64,000 nucleotides of DNA, taken from the NCBI GenBank assembly GCA_963826165.1, contig CAWGWC010000007.1:620001-684000 (forward strand), written 5' to 3'. The translations under genes were made by a program, and so were the position numbers. Numbering within the stretch: the stretch's first letter is position 1; every line of letters begins with the position of its first letter. The notes below the pieces were generated by a model, which worked only from the letters and a program-made list of their open reading frames with translations, was not told where the DNA came from and did no database searches. This DNA is from JACVRW01 sp963826165. Its GTDB lineage: Bacteria > Actinomycetota > Thermoleophilia > Solirubrobacterales > Thermoleophilaceae. Shown in pieces: positions 57,659 to 64,000 of the stretch.

Positions 57659-58369
57659 TTAGTGGTAACGCACTGACTCCAGGTAAAGCCCGTGAGCCGG
57701 TGCCGTCGCCCCCGCGGCGCTGCGTGGCTGTCCTTCGAGGAGTCGCTCGAAGTCGGCCGAGCTGACACCCTCCAGCATCGTTCCCACCAACACGCGGACC
57801 ATGGAGCGCATGAACGTGTCCGCCTCGATCCGGAACGTGAGCAGATCCTCGCCCTCCTCGGTCCACTCCGCCCGGAGCACCGTGCGCTCGAAGCGCTGGT
57901 GGTAGGTGACGGTGGGTGTGAACGCGGTGAAGTCGTGTGCGCCCTCGAGAACGGCGGCGCAAGCATGTAGCTCGCCGCGGTCCAGCGGCTTGGGCCACCA
58001 CAGCGCGCGATCTCGCTCGAAGGGGCTGGGCGCCGACCGGGTGAGCACGCGGTAGCTGTAGCCGCGGCTGCGCGCGTCGCGGCGAGCGTCGAAGCCCTCG
58101 GGCGCGGGTTCGCTGGCCAGCACGGCCACGTCGTGGGGCAACAGCGCATTGAGGTTTCGGCGCGGCGCCGGGTCGCCGGGGTGGCTGGCCACCTGCCCGC
58201 GCGCGTGGACACCACGATCGGTGCGGCCGGCCACGATGAGCGTCACCGGCTCGGGCAGCAGTGTCCCGAGGGCCTCCTCGAGCACTCCCTGGACGGTCCG
58301 CCGCCCGGGCTGGAGGGCCCAGCCGGCGAAGTCGGTGCCGTCGTACTCGAGGAGAAGCCGCGCCGTCAG
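57659..58369 (-). CDS. truA: tRNA pseudouridine(38-40) synthase
   Basis: A 236-residue TruA. The catalytic Asp is in VAGRTDRGVHARGQVASHPG, and the N-terminus TARLLLEYDGTDFAGWALQP and FTAFTPTVTYHQRFERTV match the family. No ATG, GTG or TTG lies near the N-terminus. CTG at 58369-58367, giving (M)TARLLLEYDG, is the best start. It is part of the leftward truA-surE-ligA run, 13 bases before surE. Confidence 0.9.
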   Translation of the reverse strand: MTARLLLEYDGTDFAGWALQPGRRTVQGVLEEALGTLLPEPVTLIVAGRTDRGVHARGQVASHPGDPAPRRNLNALLPHDVAVLASEPAPEGFDARRDARSRGYSYRVLTRSAPSPFERDRALWWPKPLDRGELHACAAVLEGAHDFTAFTPTVTYHQRFERTVLRAEWTEEGEDLLTFRIEADTFMRSMVRVLVGTMLEGVSSADFERLLEGQPRSAAGATAPAHGLYLESVRYH

Positions 58370-58383
58370 GGCCGGTGCCCGTC

Positions 58384-59181
58384 CTAGCCGCGCCGGCGCG
58401 CGACGATCACGGCGTATTCGTGCTCGATCTCCGTGGGTCCCTCGCCGCCCCGGCGCCGCACGAGCTCGAGCAGCTCGGCGCGCATCGCCTCGTACTGGTC
58501 GGGCGGGAGATTGCGGCGGGCGAGGGCCCAGTTGGGAGCGATCGCCTCGACCTCGGCCGCCAGTGCCTCGGCCGAGTCGGCGCTCCATGTGAGGGTGCAC
58601 GTGTCCACCTCCACACGCGCGGCCAAGCCCTCGAAGCGGCTCTTGGCCGTCTCCTCCACAGCCCACTCCTCCGGAATGGGCAGTTCGGCCGCCGGCGGCT
58701 GATAGCGCCGCCCGAGCTGGAAGAGCTCGGAGGAGAAGCTGCCCGGCGTCCACGCGGTGAGGCCCACGGTGTTGCCCGGCCGGACCACCCGGAAGAGCTC
58801 GCGCGCCACCACCTCCGGACGGGGCGCGATCATCGCCCCGAACACCGAGCCCACGCAGTCGAAGCGCTCGGCCTCGAAGGGCAGCGCCTCCGCGTCCCCG
58901 AGCACCCACTCGACGTCGTAGCCCTCGGCGTCCGAGCGCGCCCGGCCGAGCTCCACCATGTCCGGCGAGAAGTCGGAGGCCACCACGCTCGCGCCCTCAG
59001 CCGCGCAGGCCAGCGCGAAGTTCCCGTCGCCGGCCCCGACGTCGAGCACCTCCTGGCCGGCGGAGACCGCGCACGCGTTGCACAGCTCGACGGCCGCTGG
59101 CCGGAGGATCTCCGACAGCCTCGAGTAGTCGCCCAGCGCCCACATGGCTCGCTGGCGGTCCTTGATCTCGTCGACTTCCAT
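58384..59181 (-). CDS. Class I SAM-dependent methyltransferase (UbiE/MenG-like)
   Basis: A 265-residue protein. SAM motif I is VLDVGAGDGNFALACAAEGA (about 45-64), followed by VASDFSPDMVELGRAR and DAEALPFEAERFDCVGSVFG, the typical UbiE/Coq5-like pattern. The acceptor is unknown, possibly a small lipophilic molecule. ATG at 59181. It heads the leftward truA-surE-ligA run and is divergent from the Rrf2 regulator. Confidence 0.88.
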   Translation of the reverse strand: MEVDEIKDRQRAMWALGDYSRLSEILRPAAVELCNACAVSAGQEVLDVGAGDGNFALACAAEGASVVASDFSPDMVELGRARSDAEGYDVEWVLGDAEALPFEAERFDCVGSVFGAMIAPRPEVVARELFRVVRPGNTVGLTAWTPGSFSSELFQLGRRYQPPAAELPIPEEWAVEETAKSRFEGLAARVEVDTCTLTWSADSAEALAAEVEAIAPNWALARRNLPPDQYEAMRAELLELVRRRGGEGPTEIEHEYAVIVARRRG

Positions 59182-59219
59182 GTGGGCGGATCCTAAGGGC
59201 TGTTAACAATGGGACCGGA

Positions 59220-59675
59220 GTGCGCGTCTCGGCCAAAACCGACTACGGGGTGCGGGCCCTGCTCGAGCTCGCCGTGGCCGACAACGGCCCGGTCAAGGGC
59301 GAGCGCCTGGCCCAGTCGCAGGCGATCCCGCTGAAGTTCCTCGAGAACATCCTCACGGATCTGCGCCACGCCGGCATCGTGCGCGCCCAGCGCGGCGCGG
59401 AGGGCGGCTACTGGCTGGCCAAGCCCGCGGCGGAGGTCACGCTCGGAGCGGTGATCCGCGCGGTGGACGGACCGCTGGCCAGCGTCCGCGGCGAGGCCCC
59501 CGAGGAGGTCGAGTACGAGGGCGCGGCGGAGAACCTGCAGGTGGTCTGGATCGCCCTGCGCGCGAGCATGCGCTCGGTGGTGGACGAGATCACCCTGGCC
59601 GACGTCGTGGCCGGCCGCATGCCGGCAAGGGTCAAGCGGCTGACCGAGTCGCCGGACGCCTGGGCGCGCCGTTAG
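59220..59675 (+). CDS. Rrf2 family transcriptional regulator, CymR-like without Cys
   Basis: A 151-residue regulator. The winged helix covers VSAKTDYGVRALLELAVADN, AIPLKFLENILTDLRHAGIV, RGAEGGYWLAKPAAEV. The three Cys that bind Fe-S in IscR-like members are absent; the protein has no Cys at all. Cys-free Rrf2 proteins such as CymR control sulfur uptake with cysteine synthase. It lies beside the sulfate transport operon, ending in a 4-base overlap with cysA. GTG start at 59220. Confidence 0.88.
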   Translation: MRVSAKTDYGVRALLELAVADNGPVKGERLAQSQAIPLKFLENILTDLRHAGIVRAQRGAEGGYWLAKPAAEVTLGAVIRAVDGPLASVRGEAPEEVEYEGAAENLQVVWIALRASMRSVVDEITLADVVAGRMPARVKRLTESPDAWARR

Positions 59676-60624
59676 GCCGCCACCGGCGAATCCGCCGGCC
59701 GCAGCCACACGATGGCGCCCTCGGTGAGCTCGAGCTCTTCCAGCCGCTCCCTGGTGGTCTGAACCCAGGTGGATTCGCCACCGCTCAGCGTCAGCTCGAT
59801 GCGAATCTCGAAGCCGAGGTGCAGCACGCGGTCGATCTTCGCCTCGGCCGCGCCGTCGGCGGGCTCGAGCAGGATCTCCACGTCGTGCGGGCGGATCTGG
59901 CGCTCGGACAGCGCGGTGACCGGGCCGACGAAGCCCATCACGAACTCGTTGGCGGGCTTCTCGTAGAGGTCGCGCGGTGAGCCGACCTGCTCGATGTCCC
60001 CCTTGTTGAGGACCACGATCTGCTCGGCCACCTCCATGGCCTCCTCCTGATCGTGCGTGACGAACACCGTCGTCACGTGCACCTCTTCGTGCAGGCGACG
60101 CAACCAGGCGCGCAGCTCCTTGCGAACGGTGGCGTCGAGCGCTCCGAAGGGCTCGTCCAGCAGCAGCACACGGGGCTGAACCGCGAGCGCCCGGGCGAGC
60201 GCCATTCGCTGACGCTGTCCACCGGAGAGCTGCGACGGATAGCGGTGGGCGAAGCCGTCGAGATGGACCAGCCTGAGCAGCTCGTCCACGCGGGACTCGA
60301 TCTCTTCCTTCGGCTTCTTACGGATGGTGAGCCCGAAGGCAACGTTCTTGGCCACCGTCATGTGCTTGAAGGCGGCGTAGTGCTGAAAGACGAACCCGAC
60401 GTTGCGGCGCTGCGGCGGCGTGTGGGTGGAGTCCTCCCCGGCGATCTCCACCTTGCCGTTGTCGGGCGTCTCGAGGCCGGCGATCACGCGCAGCAAGGTC
60501 GACTTGCCGCCGCCGCTCGGGCCGAGCAGGGCCGTGAGGGAGCCGTCGCGCACCTCCAGCGAGACGTCGTTGAGCGCGACGAAGTCGCCGAACGCTTAGA
60601 CACCGAATCCACGACGATGCTCAT
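59672..60624 (-). CDS. cysA: Sulfate/thiosulfate ABC transporter ATPase, frameshifted
   Basis: From ATG 60624 the frame reads MSIVVDSVSKR, then the next frame continues FGDFVALNDVSLEVRDGSLT. The span is one base short, with the missing base near 60594. The rest is intact: Walker A LGPSGGGKST, signature LSGGQRQRMAL, Walker B VLLLDEPFGALD, H-loop THDQEEAM and a C-terminal regulatory domain (RPHDVEILLEPADG). Full length would be about 317. It energises sulfate import with CysT, CysW and Sbp. The start overlaps the cysW stop (ATGA). Confidence 0.85.
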
Positions 60625-61427
60625 GCCTTCGCCTCCTGGGCTTCCTTTGGCTTGATCACGTTCATGGCAAGCAGCGTGACCAGGGCGATCAGCGCGAGCA
60701 CGACTGACACAGCATATGCGCCGGTCTCGTCAAAACGCAGATAACGGTTCTCCACGTACAGCGTCGCGGTCTCCGTCTGGCCCGACAGCTTGCCCGAGAC
60801 CACGCTGACCGCGCCGAACTCACCGAGAGCGCGCGCCGTGGTCAGGACAACGCCGTAGGCCACGCCCCAGCGGATCGCCGGCAGCGTCACGCGGAAGAAG
60901 GTCTGAAGCGGCCCGGCCCCGAGCGTGGCGGCCGCCTGCTCCTGCTCGGTGCCGATCTCGCGCAGCACCGGGATGGTCTCGCGCACCACGAAGGGGAGCG
61001 ACACGAACATCGTGGCCAGGATCATGCCCGGCACGGAGAAGATGATCTGAATGCCCTGTTCGGCGAACCACTGGCCCACCCAGCCGTCGACGCGCCCGTA
61101 GACGAGCAGCAGCGCCAAGCCCACCACCACCGGCGAGACGGCGAAGGGGAGGTCCACCAGCGCGTTGAGGAGGGCGCGCCCGCGGAATCGTTGACGCACG
61201 ATGGCAAGCGCGCACAGGATCCCGAAGATCGTGTTCAGCGGCACGGCCACGACGACCATCACGCCGGTGAGGTAGAAGGCGTGCTGGGCCTCGGGGGTGC
61301 TCACCGCTTCCCAGAAGGCATCCACGCCGTCCGCGAAGGCGTTGAAGAACACCAGGACCACCGGGATACCCAGCAGCAGGAGCAGGTAGCCCAGCGCGAC
61401 GAAGCGAAGCGCGTACTTACTCTTCAT
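60621..61427 (-). CDS. cysW: Sulfate ABC transporter permease CysW
   Basis: A 268-residue inner-membrane permease with six predicted helices (LGYLLLLLGIPVVLVFFNAF, AFYLTGVMVVVAVPLNTIFG and others) and the EAA-type loop IGTEQEQAAATLGAGPLQTF plus RVTLPAIRWGVAYGVVLTTARALGEFGA that contacts CysA. It is the only gene of this operon without a frameshift. ATG at 61427 overlaps the end of cysT by 11 bases. Confidence 0.92.
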   Translation of the reverse strand: MKSKYALRFVALGYLLLLLGIPVVLVFFNAFADGVDAFWEAVSTPEAQHAFYLTGVMVVVAVPLNTIFGILCALAIVRQRFRGRALLNALVDLPFAVSPVVVGLALLLVYGRVDGWVGQWFAEQGIQIIFSVPGMILATMFVSLPFVVRETIPVLREIGTEQEQAAATLGAGPLQTFFRVTLPAIRWGVAYGVVLTTARALGEFGAVSVVSGKLSGQTETATLYVENRYLRFDETGAYAVSVVLALIALVTLLAMNVIKPKEAQEAKA

Positions 61428-62222
61428 GGCGCAGCGCCTTCTTGGAGAGCCAGCCGAAGAACAGCAGTACGACGAGCGCGCCACGAGCAAGACCACCGAC
61501 ACGGCGGAGGCGCCGACCGGGTTGTTGCTCTCCACCTGGGAGAAGATGAACACCGAGGCGGCCTCGGTCTTGAAGGGCAGGTTGGCGGTGATGAGCACGA
61601 GCGAGCCGAACTCGCCCACGGCGCGGGCAAAGGCCAGCCCGCCTCCGGCGATAATGGCCGGCGCGAGGTTGGGCAGGATGATGCGCCGGAACACGGTGGC
61701 GCGGCTGGCGCCGAGCGACTCCGCGGCCTGCTCCATCTCCCGGTCCAGCTCGAGCAGCACGGGTTGGACGGCACGGACCACGAAGGGAAGCGTCACGAAC
61801 AGCAGCGCGAGCACCACGGACGCCCGGGTATAGGCGATGTCGATGCCCACCGGGCTGTCCGGCCCGTAGAAGAGCAGCAGCGTGAGGCCGGCAACGATCG
61901 TGGGCAGGGCAAACGGCAGGTCGATCAGTGAGTTGACGATGCCCTTGCCGCGGAAATCGTCGCGCACCAGCACCCAGGCGATCAGCGTTCCGAACAGGGC
62001 GTTGATCAGCACCACGATCACCGAGGCGATAAGCGTCAGGCGCAGCGCGGCCACGGCCTGGGGACTGCTGATGGAGTTCCAGAACGTGTCCCAGCCGCCG
62101 TCGAACGACTTGAACACCACCGCCGCCAGCGGAATCAGCGCGATGATGCTCAGGTAGGAGATGGCGATGCCGCGCCCGAGCACGTCCCCCGGAATCAGGG
62201 ACGCCCTCGGGCCGCGGCTCAC
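61417..62222 (-). CDS. cysT: Sulfate ABC transporter permease CysT, frameshifted
   Basis: The body reads IAISYLSIIALIPLAAVVFK, ASVIVVLINALFGTLIAWVL and the EAA loop LDREMEQAAESLGASRATVF. After SVVLLVA the frame must shift to VVLLFFGWLSKKALRHEE and TAA at 61417; one base is missing near 61481. Full length would be about 268. The start is uncertain: GTG 62222 (VSRGPRASLIPGDVLGRG) is used, since the first 25 codons after the sbp stop contain no usual start. Confidence 0.8.
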
Positions 62223-62301
62223 CGGTGCTGCGGGCGGCGCCGGTCCCGGCGCCGCGGTTGCTGAGCCCGCGGAAGCCGCCGGCGGCGGCGTACCGATGCC
62301 G

Positions 62302-63337
62302 TCAATCGGAGGCAGTGCTCTTCCCCTGCGACTGGAAGATGTCGGCCACGACGCTGCCCTCGGGATCGAAGAACTCGTCGTTGACCTTGCCCCAGCCGCC
62401 GAACTTGGTGATCTCGAAGAGCGTGACGGAGTCGGGAACTCATCCGCGCCGGCCGTGCCCTCCACCACCGGGCGATAGCCCTTGCTCGCGAAGATCTCCT
62501 GCGCCTCCGGCGTGTAGAGGAAGTCGACGAATTTCTGCGCCAGCTCCGGATCCTTCGACTCGTTCACGACCGCGATCGGGTTCTCGATCAGGAGCGTCTC
62601 GTCGGGGATGACGTAGTCGAGTTCCTCGCCCTGCTGCTGCGCGAGGATGGCCTCGTTCTCGTAGCCGAGAAGGACGTCGCCCGTGCCGCTCGAGAAGGTC
62701 TGCAGAGACTCACGGGCGCTCTTGTCGAGCACGGGCACGTTGTCGAACAGCGTCGAGAGGTACTCCTTGGCCTGCGTCCGGCGTCTTGCCCTGCTCGAGC
62801 TGCGCGCCGTAGGCGGCCATGATGTTCCACTTGGCGCTGCCCGAGGTGAACGGGTTGGGCTCGATGCACCTCGACTTCACCGGTCACGAGGTCGTCCCAG
62901 GTCTTGATGTTCTTCGGGTTGCCCTTGCGCACGATGAAGACCACCACCGAGTCGGTGACCATGCCCTTGTACTCGTTCTGGTTCCAGCTCTTGTCGACCA
63001 GACCTGCGTCCACCAGGCGGGTGATGTCCGGCTCCAGCGAGAACTCGACCACGTCGGCGGGCAGGCCGCCCTCCACGGCGCGCGACTGCTCACCGGACGA
63101 GGCGTAGGACTGGTCGAAGGACACACCCTTGCCCTCGGGTGTCTTGTTGAAGGCCGGGATCAGCTCCTTATAGGCCTCCTCGGGCGTGGAGTAGGCCACC
63201 AGCGTGAGCTTGCCGCCGCTGCCATCACCGCCGCCGCCTGAGCCCTCATCCGAGGACGACCCGCCGCAGCCGGCCACGACCAGCGCGACGAGCGCCGCGA
63301 GGGCGAGGAGCGGCGTACGGGTCTTGAATCGATGCAT
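62302..63337 (-). CDS. Sulfate-binding lipoprotein, three frameshifts
   Basis: Lipobox LVVAGC follows a signal of about 18 residues. The binding fold is then traceable across frames: LTLVAYSTPEEAYKELIPAF, SYASSGEQSRAVEGGLPADV, NIKTWDDLVTG, then EPNPFTSGSAKWNIMAAYGA, then SARESLQTFSSGTGDVLLGY, and finally VTLFEITKFGGWGKVNDEFF ending FQSQGKSTASD. An extra base lies near 62866, another near 62773, and one is missing near 62434. No in-frame stop occurs inside the joined reading. It delivers sulfate/thiosulfate to CysTWA. Confidence 0.85.
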
Positions 63338-63451
63338 TCTCTACCTTCTCAGTCGACTTTGCAGGCCGAGGAACCTAGCACAAAGCCCACCGGAAACATC
63401 GGAATTATCGGGTAGGCCTGGCACGCGGACAGCGACATAGGATGCGCCGGC

Positions 63452-64000
63452 ATGGTCGATGTCGACGCTGGCTCGTTTCTCGTCATCGTTTCCGTCGCGG
63501 CTCTCGCCGCGCTGATCGCCGGCGTCGTCCAGCCCCACCTCGCCATTCCGGTGGTCGTGATGGAGCTGATTCTCGGGATCATCGTCGGCCCGGAGCTCCT
63601 CGGCCTGGCCGAAGCCGACGAGTTCATCGAGTTCTTCTCGAGCCTCGGCCTCGGCATGCTGTTCTTCTTCGCGGGATACGAGATCGACTTCGACAGGATC
63701 CGCGGCGAACCGCTGCGTCTGGGGTTGGTGGCCTGGCTGTTCTCCCTGGCCCTCGCCTATTCGATCGGCGGACTGCTCGCCCTCACCGGCCTGATCCTGT
63801 CCCTGCTCTACACGGGCTCCGCCATGTCCACGACCGCGATCGGCACGCTCATCCCGGTACTCAGCGACGCCGGTGAGCTGCGCACCCGGTTCGGCACCTT
63901 CCTGCTGGCCGCCGGGGCGCTCGGCGAGTTCGGGCCGATCCTGCTGATCACCCTGGTCTTCTCGACCCAGGGTGCGCTGTCGAGCGGCCTCATCCTGGTG
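63452..64000 (+). CDS. Kef-type sodium/hydrogen antiporter, 3' end outside window
   Basis: The first 183 residues of a CPA2-type cation:proton antiporter are visible, continuing past base 64000. Helices run SFLVIVSVAALAALIAGVVQ, HLAIPVVVMELILGIIVGPE, GLGMLFFFAGYEIDFDRIRG, LVAWLFSLALAYSIGGLLAL and the conserved TGSAMSTTAIGTLIPVLSDA. The motif ELILGIIVGPELLG and the FFAGYEID segment are typical of the family. ATG at 63452. It is divergent from the sulfate-binding gene across a 114-base spacer. Confidence 0.9.
   Translation, partial: MVDVDAGSFLVIVSVAALAALIAGVVQPHLAIPVVVMELILGIIVGPELLGLAEADEFIEFFSSLGLGMLFFFAGYEIDFDRIRGEPLRLGLVAWLFSLALAYSIGGLLALTGLILSLLYTGSAMSTTAIGTLIPVLSDAGELRTRFGTFLLAAGALGEFGPILLITLVFSTQGALSSGLILV

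Noticed and set aside
61191..61931. 246-codon plus-strand open frame
   Set aside because: Antisense to cysW/cysT, His/Glu/Arg-rich shadow composition.
1..64000. CRISPR arrays, insertion sequences, rRNA genes
   Set aside because: No regularly spaced repeats, transposase-like proteins with terminal repeats, or rRNA motifs were recognised on either strand.

Overview
The window is strongly GC-rich, gene-dense DNA from an actinobacterium. The best guess is the Thermoleophilia/Solirubrobacterales group. The signs are an ECF sigma factor fused to a zinc-finger membrane tail, a surface protein with a short collagen-like tract, an RTX-type secreted protein, many GTG/TTG starts and many 4-base start/stop overlaps. 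This placement is inferred from gene content; no rRNA is present. One tRNA gene (Pro, anticodon CGG) lies at 39607-39680. No CRISPR array, integrase, transposase or prophage was seen.

Layout. 1-10.5 kb: tyrosine catabolism (hpd) with a divergent Lrp-type regulator, a dienoyl-CoA-reductase-like SDR, ferritin, a carotenoid oxygenase with a divergent PadR regulator, an AHL-lactonase-like hydrolase, a 4-coumarate-CoA-ligase-like enzyme, a lytic transglycosylase and a PlsC-type acyltransferase. 10.5-15.3 kb: a 70-residue biotin carrier protein coupled to an unusual crotonase, then bioB-bioF-bioD; bioA is separate at 24 kb. 15.3-25.3 kb: methyltransferase, collagen-like protein, an acyl-CoA synthetase operon, a flavin oxidase with a spermidine-synthase-like membrane protein, and a large secreted hydrolase. 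25.3-31.2 kb: rubredoxin, Nudix, RTX protein, epimerase, a deleted MFS transporter remnant, Fe-ADH, SCP2 and thioesterase. 31.2-38.3 kb: two convergent operons that together could degrade 4-hydroxyproline (epimerase, flavin oxidase, DapA-like deaminase, aldehyde dehydrogenase), plus an alcohol dehydrogenase and a hydratase. 38.3-50.9 kb: PQQ-type sugar dehydrogenase, tRNA-Pro, beta-helix protein, MarR/YceI, ECF sigma fusion, Nif3, long-chain acyl-CoA ligase and a HisC-like aminotransferase. 51-64 kb: ArsR/SRPBCC/YCII operon, patatin, PBP4, ligA-surE-truA, an Rrf2 regulator, the sulfate ABC operon sbp-cysT-cysW-cysA, and the start of a Kef-type antiporter.

Points beyond ordinary annotation. 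(1) A 102-bp element occurs twice, in opposite orientation, next to minus-strand gene ends (16333-16434 and 52079-52180); the copies align without gaps at 73 of 102 positions and can form mutually exclusive helices. A third intergenic region (25.38-25.51 kb) is packed with palindromes and shares a flanking module with the second copy. (2) At least four genes have no plausible start but CTG, three of them in a CTGA overlap with the upstream stop codon. (3) Seven single-base frameshifts interrupt otherwise well-conserved genes between 51.9 and 62.9 kb, five of them in the sulfate operon. Indel errors in the assembly are the simplest explanation, with recent gene decay as the alternative.
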